DNA from: Toxonevra muliebris
Taxonomy: Eukaryota; Arthropoda; Insecta; Diptera; Pallopteridae
DNA: 64,000 nt
NCBI GenBank assembly: GCA_963691655.1
Contig: OY829330.1
Coordinates: 19,681,224-19,745,223, forward strand
Direction of reading: 5' to 3'
This document shows, piece after piece, positions 1 to 9,693 of this stretch. The notes under the pieces were generated by a model. The model saw only the letters and a program-made list of their open reading frames with translations. It ran no database searches and was not told the origin of the DNA. Within the stretch, counting starts at the first letter, position 1; each line of letters begins with the position of its first letter. A program made the translations under genes and the position numbers.

Positions 1-1
1 A

Positions 2-53
2 TTTGTGAACGGTTGCTGCATGTTGGCGCCAGCAGGTCAGCTGGAAGCCGCAA
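2..53 (-). repeat. Inverted 52-bp copy of integrase sequence, copy 1
   Basis: The 52 bases are the reverse complement of 764-815, inside the integrase of the same element, with one mismatch by eye. The same arrangement occurs at 8082-8133 and 8844-8895. The window's first bases therefore fall almost exactly at the edge of this inverted patch. Confidence 0.9.
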
Positions 54-95
54 TGGAATGTTTCGACGAATAAGGCATTTGATGAATGTCGCAAT

Positions 96-1080
96 ATGCT
101 CATGAACGCGATTGAACTCGCACATCCTGGGGTCGATGCTGAGTTATATCTAGTTACTGATGGATCCAACCTGGCGGCAGGTGCAGCTTTGAATCAGTTA
201 GTGGAAGGCAATCCAGAACCGCTTGGATTCTTCTCTAAGAAATTTTCCTCTACGCAACAACGCTATTCAACATATGATGAAGAACTGGCAACGATGTTTC
301 TGGCTGTGCATCATTAGAGGGACGTGAATTTTTAATTCAGACATATCATCACCGTGACAAACGAACCATCTATCTTTCATCTGCCAATTTACAACCGATA
401 TTCGCTATATCAAAGGAGGCGATGGACATAACGGCTACTAGTTATGCGACGGCTCTCATATCAGGGTGGATATCACGCTTCAGATCACCAACACAGCTGA
501 CCTCTGATCAAGGACGCCAATTCACGTTTTCAATGTTTTGCGAATTGTGTAAATACATTGGAACAAATCATAGGATGACTACATCGTATCAACTCCAGTC
601 AAATGGCATTGTGGAGCGATTTAACAGGACTTTAAAAGCAGCGATATATTGCAATAATTCAGCCAACTGGGTCAAGCAGCTACCTCTTATTCTCCTCGGT
701 ATTCGATCAATTTTAAAAAAAGATATTAGGGCAGGTCCCGCAGAACTGGTTTACGGCAGCACTTTGCGGCTTCCAGCTGACCTGCTGGCGCCAACATGCA
801 ACAACCGTTCACAAACCGATTTTATTTCAGTTCTTCGGCAGGCAATTAAACAAATTACTCCGACACAAGCCATTCGTTCGCAGCAGCGCCCATTTTGTCA
901 CAAAGATCTCAACACATCCTCACACGCCTTTATGTGAAATGATCTCGTGAAAGGGTCGATTGTCCCACCCTATGAGGGCCCTCTCAAGATTCTCAATCGA
1001 AAAAACAAATTTTTCATCTCAAGCATAAAGGGAAGGCAAAAGAACATTTCATTGAATAAGCTTAAACCTGCATATCTTGA
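96..1080 (+). pseudogene. Gypsy (CsRn1-like) RNase H and integrase remnant, copy 1
   Basis: Residues at 96-317 form the RNase H start: a TDGSN motif where TDAS is usual, then SKKFSSTQQRYSTYDEEL. After a stop and a deletion, 422-937 encodes the back half of the integrase core: TSDQGRQF carries the second catalytic Asp, and NGIVERFNR carries the Glu. The C-terminal region (PYEGPLKIL, LNKLKPAYLE) continues in another frame to about 1080. The HHCC zinc domain and the first catalytic Asp are missing. The copy at 8176-9160 looks identical. It cannot make active enzyme. Confidence 0.9.
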
Positions 1081-1713
1081 ATGTGGCAGAGACCATCACC
1101 TCAACCAGTTACCTTGAACGAACCTCCATTGATACAATACTCTTCACCTCCGGCCTTGGCGTCAAGCCAGCCCCAATCGCCACCACTATCAATAAATCAG
1201 TCTATGCGTGCTCGCACAGGCCGTTGCATACAGGCTCCAGTACGTTTTCGCTGAGTCCTTAAGTCTTCTAGGGGGCCTATGTTGTGGAGTAGCTGGCTTT
1301 AGATTGCGTACGAAATGAAACAACACCCTGATGAACCTTTTATCGGCAACCATGTACATTGAAAATACTTACTTTACTTTTTTTCAAGAAACTTCAATTC
1401 GCTTCATACATCGCAATTCATAAATTTCAATTAATATTTTCGTTTTAACTATTGTTGAATTAATTTATTTTAATCCTTTTGTTTATTTTTAAAAGTTGCT
1501 TATAAATTTTGAGTCAATAAAATATTTTTGGTAAAAACTTCAAACCGCTAAATATATTTATACCGTTTTTCATTTTTTCTTTACACCGGTATTTTACTTA
1601 AAACATAAATTTAATCTATACATTTATTAGTGTAACTACAATTTTATTCCAGAAGATCCAGAAGTGTTACGATATCATATTATTTAATTTAAAGAGCTTG
1701 ACGAGTATCAGAT
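1081..1713. other. Gypsy 3' non-coding region and AT-rich DNA
   Basis: After the integrase C-terminus the sequence loses coding character. From about 1280 (tgttgtggagtagctgg) it could be the start of a 3' LTR. It contains a gagtcaataaaata stretch resembling a polyadenylation signal. No matching 5' LTR was found upstream of the element, so LTR identity is unproven. From about 1614 it passes into a dispersed repeat that recurs near 60705. The same applies to 9161-9793. Confidence 0.5.
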
Positions 1714-1726
1714 TTAAAATCGGTTA

Positions 1727-2039
1727 GGTTAGGTTAGGTTGGAGTGGCTGTCGAGAGACACACTTAGGCCTGAACGGCCCATTGTGGTACCACATAGTTG
1801 GACCTACAGTTTAACGCCGATTCCGAATGGCGGTGTGGCAATTTTTTTATCGGCTTGGTGGTTTTGCCATTACCAACCAATGTGTGTACTTGTACACTAT
1901 CTTATAATTCTCATACACTTCATATTGATAGTGAATATAAGAAAGTTATGAAAATTAACCACCAGACGAAGACGGGAATCGAACCCGAACCTCCCAGATG
2001 AAAGTCTAGTGCACTATCCACTAGGCTATCGAGGTCGTC
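1727..2039 (-). mobile_element. tRNA-derived SINE, copy 1, with 13-bp TSD
   Basis: On the minus strand the element starts with a tRNA-like head (2039-1965) containing an A box (tagcctagtgg, 2028-2018) and a B box (ggttcgattcc, 1985-1975). A body follows, then a 3' end of CCTAA repeats (ttaggttaggttagg on plus). It is flanked by the 13-bp duplication ttaaaatcggtta at 1714-1726 and 2040-2052. The tRNA head has a recognisable T arm and B box, but its acceptor stem pairs only partly, so it is not a working tRNA gene. The 3' about 70 nt resemble the 3' end of the LOA-like LINE at 37662. A third copy is at 49928-50231. Confidence 0.93.
1965..2039 (-). promoter_or_regulatory. Internal RNA polymerase III promoter of SINE (A and B boxes)
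   Basis: The A box lies at 2028-2018 and the B box at 1985-1975, with normal tRNA-like spacing. The anticodon-loop-like stretch reads ctttcat. These are the expected internal polymerase III promoter elements of a tRNA-derived SINE. The same head occurs at 10045-10119 and, more diverged, at 50155-50231. Confidence 0.85.
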
Positions 2040-2340
2040 TTAAAATCGGTTAAGCCAATTCCAAAATATTAGCGTCGGAAGTTTTTTAAAATTCGCTCAG
2101 TGAAAAAACCATTGCATTCATCGTTGAAAAAATCATTGCTTAAGCGAGAGTTAATAATAAATAAGAGAAAGAGAGAAGACATGAGTAACGGCATCTCTCA
2201 GAATGTTCTAACGAATTATCTGCATACACAAATAACAAAACAAACACCAACGAGTAGTTTGGTTCTCTTTTAATGTTTGTTTTTCATAAAGAGATTTCTT
2301 CCGCAAAAAACTAGCCCAGTTACTGGGAACTTACCGACTA

Positions 2341-2790
2341 ATGTTATTTATTATGTTTGTGCTAACTTACTGTGTCATAATTTGTAAGGATGGGTTTTTA
2401 GTGTTGTTGCTGATTTCTGTGCGCAGCTTACTGTGCTTTTTGCTGCTGTCGCTGTGCTGTTTGTTTTTTTTTTGCTGCTTTCGCTGTTGTTTTCCGCTGT
2501 ACTGCTTTGATGGTAGTGAGCTGTTGCTGCAGTTCCTGATCGGGCTCTCATAAGGGTTGTTGCTGTTGCAGGTGTTGCTCCAAAAGGAACTTACTTTGAT
2601 TTGGCAGTGTTTGTTGTAATTGCTGTTGTTACTTTATCGTTTGCCGTAAAACACACGTTTTCTTTTTGGTTGGATGTTTGCAAATTTACAAAACGTTTGT
2701 TCTTTATCTACGTTTATTATAAGGGGGAAATTTCCCTCCCCCCCAAAAAAATTTTCAAACGCTTAAAAATTTAATAAATTCAACAGGCAA
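2341..2790. repeat. T-rich, CTG/GTT-rich low-complexity sequence
   Basis: Runs of ttgttgctg, gctgctgtcgctgtgctg and poly-T give spurious Leu/Cys-rich ORFs on the plus strand. No domain is recognisable. The same sequence recurs at 10421-10870. A C-run/A-run (about 2745) precedes the LINE fragment. Confidence 0.7.
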
Positions 2791-2794
2791 AAAG

Positions 2795-2922
2795 GTGGAA
2801 TTAATTAGTTATTGTTGTTTTTATCATCGTATAGTGAATATTGTCACTGTCTTTCTGGAACGCAAAAAATATTGCTCTGCCATATTTTTGGACATTCAGC
2901 AAGCTTTCGACAGAGTTTGGCA
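2795..2922 (+). pseudogene. Jockey-like LINE reverse transcriptase, truncated copy 1
   Basis: Encodes a fragment with CSAIFLDIQQAFDRVW, the RT domain A block with the first catalytic Asp. It stops where the large duplication ends at 2922. The fuller copy is at 10875-11730. Confidence 0.8.
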
Positions 2923-3836
2923 AAACAAAACAAAAAACTGTAGAGCTTTTGGAATTTTGTACATTATAGTGACCAAAATGCATGAAAGGAGTAAAAATTC
3001 GAGAACAAAATTTTAATTTTTGAATATTGTTTTGTGGAAAAAACAACTAAGGTTTATTTTGCAATGCAAAATAAACTTTTAGTTTAGAAAATACTTTTAA
3101 AAACACACTTGTTCACTAAAAATGAAAATTTGAAAAATTTTTGGAATTTTTACTAAAGCCAAGTATACAGAATTTTGTTGTTCAGTGACCTATAGTAAAA
3201 TTTTATGGGTAACATATTTCTTGAATATATTAATCCTCTAACAACTCTTGTAATGGGTCAAAAAAGAAACTTTTTCGAAAAAGGAAAAAAATACCCATAA
3301 TGGTGGGTGCCAAAGGGTTAATATGTAGGAAGAAAATATTCTACGAAAAATTCTACTATAAATTGCTGAACATACAAACAAGATCTGATGCAAAACTAAC
3401 ATGTTATCTTATGGTTTATTATACTTAATCTGTTAGAAATGGGCAAACTTTGGGCCTACGTAAAAATCATCAACCTTTCATGTCTTTTGTACACAATAAT
3501 GTACAATAAATAATTTGGTTACTAAATTATTTATTGTACATTATATTGTACATTTGAGTTGCGTGAATGTGTACACTATAATGTAAAATTTTTATAAGCA
3601 CGCAAAACAACTTCATAAATTCACACAAATGTAATTTGGACTGTTTTCAAAATCAAAAAGAAAGAAAAACCAAACTCCAGTTTTTGCTCAAACTTAAACT
3701 ATAAGGAGAAAAAATATGCTTGCTTTAAAAACTAATTTTTTATTTTTAAAATCCAGATAGGTTTGATATGAAAAGTAGTGAAATATGAAAATTTTTTTGC
3801 ACAATATATTAGCCAAAAACAACGAAAGGGCTAAAC
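2923..3836. other. AT-rich DNA with no recognised gene
   Basis: No ORF with recognisable domains on either strand. The one structured feature is the perfect inverted repeat at 3497-3543. Confidence 0.6.
3497..3543. repeat. Perfect 20-bp inverted repeat with 7-bp loop
   Basis: Arms 3497-3516 and 3524-3543 are exact reverse complements around ggttact. Further gtacattata-like palindromic pieces follow to about 3585. It could be the core of a small MITE or just an AT-rich hairpin. Confidence 0.85.
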
Positions 3837-4584
3837 AAATCCGCGGAGGGCTTTTTGAGAATCAAATTCCGTCATTTTCACTGCGTAAAAATCTCAGCAG
3901 GCGCCAACACTACTTATATCCCATTTTACGATCCGTAAGAAAACATACCATAACTGAAATTCAGATGACATAAAAACGTATATAATATGTTCAAACACGT
4001 AGGCTGTTATAACTATTGTACATACATCACGCAAAAGCTTATGGGGTAATCAGGATGATTTGCAGCAACTTTGTTCATTTCCCAAGTAGTCTTGAAATCA
4101 ATATCAATAAAACCCATTGCCTGTTCGCTGAAAAAACCTAATCCTACATCTTTTATTTTAGAAAATTTTCGACGTGAAAAACAACGGCATGAACTTTAGG
4201 GGTTATATTAACCCCTAAGTCCATGCAGCTCTTTTTGAAAGCTATTATACACGTTCCGTAATCTTTTTCAAGATTATTTCCGAAACATGCAGATACAACT
4301 TTCTTGAAGTCATCGAAAACTTTCATGAATTTCATCAAGCCTTGATTTTCCTTGCTTCGTAGAGCATGGATGCGCTTTAATATTAGCTTTCTTCTGTTAG
4401 TTGGTAACGTTTTACTCTGAATCAGTGTAGTAATTTCAATAGAAATGAATTTCGGCAAAAATTTTTGACAATATTGCTCTTTCAACTAGTTAATTGATGG
4501 GAATACAACACACACATCAGTCTCTATACATTTCGAATACAGAAATATTCAAAGCCACTTTCTCAAAAAGCCCTCCGCGGATTT
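3837..4584 (-). mobile_element. DNA transposon relic with 24-bp perfect terminal inverted repeats
   Basis: Exact 24-bp terminal inverted repeats, beginning aaatccgcggag, lie at 3837-3860 and 4561-4584. Between them, on the minus strand, is a remnant of a transposase-like protein: 4153-4485, then a shifted frame down to about 4030 that includes GLGFFSEQ. Clear target-site duplications were not seen. The superfamily was not determined. Confidence 0.7.
4030..4485 (-). pseudogene. Transposase-like C-terminal remnant, frameshifted
   Basis: The 110-residue ORF at 4485-4153 ends in LGVNITPKVHAVVFHVENFL. After a frameshift and stop, the protein continues as DVGLGFFSEQAMGF and FKTTW. I recall the 'TPKxHAxxxHVxxF ... 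GLGxxSEQ' pattern from uncharacterised insect and cnidarian transposon proteins, but cannot name the family. It lies inside a pair of perfect terminal inverted repeats, which supports a transposase origin. The N-terminal catalytic part is missing. Confidence 0.55.
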
Positions 4585-5125
4585 TTATAAGGGGACACTA
4601 CTGATTCAAAATCAAGAACGGAATTTCAAGTGCAAGACCGTTTGAATTAAATCCAGTTCAGGCGCACCGTGCTCAGCGACAAGGTGCCATATGGCACGGC
4701 TAGGCTTTACTGGGTTAAGCTAACAACGAGATAAAAGTAAACGATGATAACGAGGATAAAAAAAATTATGCAAAAATAAATTAATTTAAATAAAAAAAAT
4801 TATATGTTAAAAAATAAAAAAATCGAAAAATTTTTTTTTGTAAAAAAGGATGTTTTTTTTTTCCAGTATTCGAAGCCATTTAGCCTGTACGAACAATTTT
4901 AAACACATTTTTACCAAAAATCCCAAAAAACAGGTGAAGGGTTGGTGTGGAAAGAAAAAATGTTTATCTCTTTCTAATACACAACTTTGCCTCAGATGCC
5001 AAAGCTGTACGACTTCAAAATAATATACTTATCTACCAATATCAATTATAATATGGCTTTTGCAAGTGAAATAAAATAAAGAAGAAGTAAAGCAAAAATA
5101 TATTCCGTCGCATGTGCACAATAAA
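4585..5125. other. Intergenic, AT-rich, nothing recognised
   Basis: A-rich tracts and no supported ORF, RNA gene or repeat pair. Confidence 0.5.
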
Positions 5126-5560
5126 TGGCGTATTTGCTCCATACATTTTGCTTAAGTATTTCAGATCTTCCTTGCAACAGCAGAATATAAAAAAAAAAAC
5201 AAATAAAATGAGAAAAAAATTTTAAATTTGCGAAAACTGGATGCGCTACTCCAAAAAGCGTGATTTAAAAGAATGTTTTACATTTTTGGGATCTTGTATG
5301 GAAAAAATATTTATCTTGCACATAAAAGAATTTCAGATATCTACTCCTATTTAAAATAGGCAGCCGAATGACGAACCCAGTTTTTTGATACATCTGGACA
5401 GAAAGCCACCCCTAGCGCTTAAAGTGACCATTTGGTACTTTTTTTACGCATTTTTAAATTCACTGTATTACATATTGATATAAATTAACAATTTTGATGC
5501 AAGCTATTAAGAATGGAGAAAATATTAAAAATTAGTAGTTATGAAGTCTGCTAACTGTTG
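5126..5560. repeat. Foldback family Z, single diverged copy
   Basis: Matches one arm of the long inverted-repeat element at 55718-57689. Shared landmarks are gtatttgctccatac, gtatttcagatctt, aaaactggatgcgctactcc, gaaagccacccctagcgc and tattacatattgatata. It is diverged and has no mirrored second arm nearby. Confidence 0.8.
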
Positions 5561-5872
5561 TTTTTTTCCAATATAGAAGTCGTTCCAATGTCGAATGTGA
5601 TTAACTCCATTTTCTATTTGTTCCATGTTTTTGTACCAAACCACTTGATTAATACATAACTCTGTATATAATAGAAAAATAAGCATTGTATAACACCGCA
5701 ATATGGTAAAATAATTTATGGAAAATGAAAAAAATATATTTTTTTCATTGAAATTGAACTTTCTACAAAGTATTTAGTACAAGAAAAAAATTAATATATT
5801 CATACATTCAAACATTTATACATTCTTTTACATGCATTTCAATTTGACCTTCAATTAAACTCTCTACACTTA

Positions 5873-6311
5873 CCACCAAATGATTAGTGGTAGTGTGGTT
5901 TAATTTCCACTAGTTTAGTGGTAATTGGTTTCGATTTCCACTACCACTAAACGTTTAGTGAGATTTTATTTGCACTACCACTAAAGGTTTAGTGGTAGTT
6001 AATTTTTATTTCCACTACTACTAAATGTTTAGTGGTAGTTGATATTTATTTCCAGTAACACTAAAGATTTAGTGACAGAGGGATTTTACTTCCACTACCA
6101 CTAAATGTTTAGTGGTAGTTGATTTTTATTTCCACTAACACTAAAGGTTTAGTGACAGTGGGATTTTATTTCCACTACTACTAAAGGTTTAGTGGCAGTT
6201 AATTTTTATTTCCACTACCACAAAAGATTTAATGGTAGCTAATTTTTATTTCCACTACCACTAAAGGTTTAGTGGTAGTTAGTTTTTATTTAGTGAAAAC
6301 TATAGTGCAGT
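5873..6311. repeat. Minisatellite of about 40-bp palindromic units
   Basis: About ten units of 40-41 bp. Each carries an interrupted palindrome of the form ccactaccactaaa-NG-tttagtggtagt separated by a T-rich linker (gatttttattt). Unit centres fall near 5948, 5983, 6024, 6065, 6104, 6145, 6185, 6225 and 6264. Each unit could fold into a hairpin. It sits immediately upstream of the gypsy gag remnant. Confidence 0.92.
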
Positions 6312-6475
6312 CAAAGTTTAGTGACTAGATCCCCAGTCTGGTTGTTATGAAGATATGAAAAGCTCCAACGTTTTAGCTCAATATATTCAACTAAAATATT
6401 TCAACATTTTACCTAAATATACTTATTTACATATGCTGCACAGCCGATCGAAGCACGAAATTTGCGGACATAGTC

Positions 6476-6769
6476 ATGGAAAGTGTGGAACTCCGACAAG
6501 TAAGTGAAACCGCTTCTTTTCCAAAACCTCGAGCGATACGACTTCTAACTTCAAAAGTGCTTGCACGTCAATATCTACCACACTCTCGTAAAATATCACG
6601 ATCTTCAGAATCGCAGACTGCAAACGAACGTCGCCGTGCTGCCTCTATGGAGCGATTTGACTATTGTTGGTATCATCGTACATTCGGAAAGAAAACTTTG
6701 AATTGTCAAGCACCATGCAGTTTTCGTCGTACCTCAGCAGATGCAGGGGCACAGCATTTAAATCCATAA
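6476..6769 (+). pseudogene. Gypsy Gag C-terminal fragment with CHCC zinc motif
   Basis: 97 residues. Near residues 63-83 it has YCWYHRTFGKKTLNCQAPC, spacing C-x2-H-x9-C-x3-C. This CHCC Gag motif is known from the CsRn1 clade of Ty3/gypsy elements, where it replaces the usual CCHC knuckle. The rest of Gag and the 5' LTR are missing upstream, where the minisatellite lies. The fragment is followed in the same orientation by protease, RT, RNase H and integrase remnants. Confidence 0.85.
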
Positions 6770-6814
6770 TGACTTAATCAAGCTTGCCATGAAAGCAGTA
6801 TAACGCGCAATTGC

Positions 6815-7370
6815 AAGACAGTCAGACAGTTACTTAATCGACATAGGCGCTGAAGTATCTTGCGTTCCTCCGTCACCCCTAATGAAAAGTCTTCGCCCTA
6901 CTGCAACACGCTTATATGCTGTCAATGGCTTGCCTATTAAAGTTTATGGTGAGGTGACTCGTGAACTTGATCTTGATCTCCGCCGTCCATTTATGAGGGT
7001 ATTTATAGTCGCTGACGTCTCATCGCCACTTATTGGGACAGATTTCATTAGACACCACGATTTAATGGTAGATTTAAGACGTTCACGCCTCATCGACTTC
7101 AATTCTCAACTATGTTCGAAACCGCTATCTGCAATAATTAGTTATGAGCCTTTTAATCAACTCATCGATTTGAGATCGCCATTTGCAGACATAATTCAAA
7201 AATATCCAAAAATCACTCGGCTTATATCTCTAGGAATATCAACAAATTCAAATGCTACACATTTTAAAAAGACAAATCGTCCGTGTACAGCTCGTGCACG
7301 TCGCTTGCTACCAGTTAAATTAGATGCTGCCACGAAGGAGTTCAAATTGCTCATGCGAGCTGGCATCTGA
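6815..7370 (+). pseudogene. Gypsy aspartic protease remnant
   Basis: The reading frame covering 6815-7370 encodes SYLIDIGAEVSCVP, then a beta-rich segment with VYGEVTRELDLDLRRPF and SSPLIGTDFI. This is the retropepsin fold with the active-site triplet D-I-G in place of D-T-G, and ILGTDF changed to LIGTDF. Substituting Ile for Thr at the active site would be expected to reduce or abolish activity. It leads into the RT N-terminus (LLPVKLDAATKEFKLLMRAGI). A stop and frame change separate it from RT. Confidence 0.85.
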
Positions 7371-7409
7371 AGCCCCTCTAAATCTAGTTGGTCATGGTGC
7401 CCGCTGCTC

Positions 7410-8036
7410 ATGGTGCAAAAGTCAAGGCGCCCTTGCGATGACTATAGAGCTTTAAACGCAATTACCATACCAGACCGCTATCCGCTTCCATATCTGCACG
7501 ATTTTAGCTATATTCTACAATGCAAAAAATGTTTTGCAAAAATCAATCTACAAAAAGCGTTCCACCAAGTGCACATTAATCTGACAGATACTCCTAAAAC
7601 GGCTATTATTACGCCATTTGGCTTATATGAGTTCACGCATATGACCTTTGGGCTCCGAAACGCTGATCAAACGTTTCAGCGCCTGATCCATGAGGTATTG
7701 CGTGGCCTCAACTTAGCCTTTCCGTATATGGACGATATTTGTATTGCATCTGCAGATATGGAGCAGCATCCACAACATATAAGGGAAGTGTTTGAACGTC
7801 TTTCACAGCACAACCTGGCGATCAATGTTAGTAAATGCGTTTTTGGCAAAGCAGAGCTGGAATTTATTGGTCATCTAATCACCGAAAAGGAAATTTCTTC
7901 TCTGCCATCTCGATTGGAAGCTATACAGCGTGTTAAGCTCCCGGAAACAGTTAAGCAGCTAAAGGGTTTCATTGCTACTTTTAATGAAAATTTATTCCAC
8001 ATGCAGCTGAATTACAGATTTCGCTTTCGGCAATGA
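7410..8036 (+). pseudogene. Gypsy (CsRn1-like) reverse transcriptase remnant
   Basis: 208 residues covering most of the RT palm. Visible blocks are CDDYRALNAITIPDRYPLPYLHDF, split here by changes; INLQKAFHQV with the first catalytic Asp; TPFGLYEFTHMTFGLRNADQTFQRL; and the catalytic FPYMDDI. The thumb reads LPETVKQLKGFI. The frame then fails. The connection to RNase H is disrupted by the 52-bp inverted integrase patch at 8082-8133. The catalytic YMDD is intact, but upstream and downstream frames are broken. Confidence 0.93.
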
Positions 8037-8081
8037 CGCCAGGCAATAGGAAAAACGATAAAACTCCTCCGTGTACAGCTA

Positions 8082-8133
8082 TTTGTGAACGGTTGCTGCA
8101 TGTTGGCGCCAGCAGGTCAGCTGGAAGCCGCAA
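8082..8133 (-). repeat. Inverted 52-bp integrase patch inside RT/RNase H junction
   Basis: Reverse complement of 8844-8895 in the integrase of the same element, with 51 of 52 bases identical by eye. It replaces the expected RT connection codons. The minus-strand reading shares LRLPADLLAPTC with the integrase, which exposes the match. Confidence 0.92.
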
Positions 8134-8397
8134 TGGAATGTTTCGACGAATAAGGCATTTGATGAATGTCGCAATATGCTCATGAACGCGATTGAACTCG
8201 CACATCCTGGGGTCGATGCTGAGTTATATCTAGTTACTGATGGATCCAACCTGGCGGCAGGTGCAGCTTTGAATCAGTTAGTGGAAGGCAATCCAGAACC
8301 GCTTGGATTCTTCTCTAAGAAATTTTCCTCTACGCAACAACGCTATTCAACATATGATGAAGAACTGGCAACGATGTTTCTGGCTGTGCATCATTAG
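8134..8397 (+). pseudogene. Gypsy RNase H remnant, copy 2
   Basis: Starts with an AFDECRNMLMNAIELAHPG-like sequence. It carries LVTDGSNLAAGAAL, the first RNase H catalytic Asp block with G for the usual A, and SKKFSSTQQRYSTYDEEL with the Glu. A stop follows LAVHH, and a short decayed tail (REFLIQT) runs to about 8440. A deletion then joins it to the integrase. It looks identical to 54-317. Confidence 0.88.
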
Positions 8398-8501
8398 AGG
8401 GACGTGAATTTTTAATTCAGACATATCATCACCGTGACAAACGAACCATCTATCTTTCATCTGCCAATTTACAACCGATATTCGCTATATCAAAGGAGGC
8501 G

Positions 8502-9160
8502 ATGGACATAACGGCTACTAGTTATGCGACGGCTCTCATATCAGGGTGGATATCACGCTTCAGATCACCAACACAGCTGACCTCTGATCAAGGACGCCAA
8601 TTCACGTTTTCAATGTTTTGCGAATTGTGTAAATACATTGGAACAAATCATAGGATGACTACATCGTATCAACTCCAGTCAAATGGCATTGTGGAGCGAT
8701 TTAACAGGACTTTAAAAGCAGCGATATATTGCAATAATTCAGCCAACTGGGTCAAGCAGCTACCTCTTATTCTCCTCGGTATTCGATCAATTTTAAAAAA
8801 AGATATTAGGGCAGGTCCCGCAGAACTGGTTTACGGCAGCACTTTGCGGCTTCCAGCTGACCTGCTGGCGCCAACATGCAACAACCGTTCACAAACCGAT
8901 TTTATTTCAGTTCTTCGGCAGGCAATTAAACAAATTACTCCGACACAAGCCATTCGTTCGCAGCAGCGCCCATTTTGTCACAAAGATCTCAACACATCCT
9001 CACACGCCTTTATGTGAAATGATCTCGTGAAAGGGTCGATTGTCCCACCCTATGAGGGCCCTCTCAAGATTCTCAATCGAAAAAACAAATTTTTCATCTC
9101 AAGCATAAAGGGAAGGCAAAAGAACATTTCATTGAATAAGCTTAAACCTGCATATCTTGA
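8502..9160 (+). pseudogene. Gypsy integrase remnant, copy 2
   Basis: 171 residues from 8502 cover the C-terminal two-thirds of the DDE core: TSDQGRQFTF (second Asp), NGIVERFNRTLKAA (Glu) and WVKQLPLILLGIRS. They are followed by LRLPADLLAPT. After a stop the C-terminal region continues in another frame (PPYEGPLKIL, KLKPAYLE) to about 9160. The HHCC domain and first Asp were lost in a deletion at about 8495. It looks identical to the remnant at 422-1080. Confidence 0.92.
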
Positions 9161-9693
9161 ATGTGGCAGAGACCATCACCTCAACCAGTTACCTTGAACG
9201 AACCTCCATTGATACAATACTCTTCACCTCCGGCCTTGGCGTCAAGCCAGCCCCAATCGCCACCACTATCAATAAATCAGTCTATGCGTGCTCGCACAGG
9301 CCGTTGCATACAGGCTCCAGTACGTTTTCGCTGAGTCCTTAAGTCTTCTAGGGGGCCTATGTTGTGGAGTAGCTGGCTTTAGATTGCGTACGAAATGAAA
9401 CAACACCCTGATGAACCTTTTATCGGCAACCATGTACATTGAAAATACTTACTTTACTTTTTTTCAAGAAACTTCAATTCGCTTCATACATCGCAATTCA
9501 TAAATTTCAATTAATATTTTCGTTTTAACTATTGTTGAATTAATTTATTTTAATCCTTTTGTTTATTTTTAAAAGTTGCTTATAAATTTTGAGTCAATAA
9601 AATATTTTTGGTAAAAACTTCAAACCGCTAAATATATTTATACCGTTTTTCATTTTTTCTTTACACCGGTATTTTACTTAAAACATAAATTTA

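Larger units (their letters stand above)
1614..2345. repeat. Dispersed repeat Y, copy 1 (hosts the SINE)
   Basis: Outside the SINE, this segment matches 60705-61110 closely. Shared landmarks are tctatacatttattagtgt, aaatattagcgtcggaag, gagagaagacatgagtaac and the end ccagttactggg...cttaccgacta. A shorter diverged copy is at about 61480-61640. The 60705 copy lacks the SINE and acts as an approximate empty site. The class is unknown; it has no coding capacity. Confidence 0.8.
1..2922. repeat. Large duplication, copy 1 (partner 8081-11002)
   Basis: Every base compared here reappears 8,080 bp downstream, including the six longest ORFs with identical translations. Identity ends at 2922: copy 1 continues caaaacaaaac, while copy 2 continues catctagggc and stays inside a LINE reverse transcriptase. 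The left limit is unknown because the window starts here. The block contains gypsy RNase H and integrase remains, a SINE, a dispersed repeat, a T/CTG-rich stretch and the first bases of a jockey-like LINE. It is either a very recent duplication or an assembly duplication. Confidence 0.93.

Noticed and set aside
1721..1742. Telomere repeat array (TTAGG)n
   Set aside because: Only three units, always at the 3' end of a SINE or LINE, so it is a retroelement tail.
1965..2039. Functional tRNA gene
   Set aside because: A and B boxes are present, but the acceptor stem pairs poorly, the anticodon arm is irregular, and it is joined to a SINE body with target duplications.
2341..2553. 70-residue Leu/Cys-rich ORF that looks like a membrane protein
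   Set aside because: It comes from T-rich and CTG-like low-complexity DNA. It is repeated at 10421 within a duplication and has no domain.
5873..6311. CRISPR-like array
   Set aside because: Units are contiguous palindromic minisatellite repeats without unique spacers, in a eukaryotic genome.
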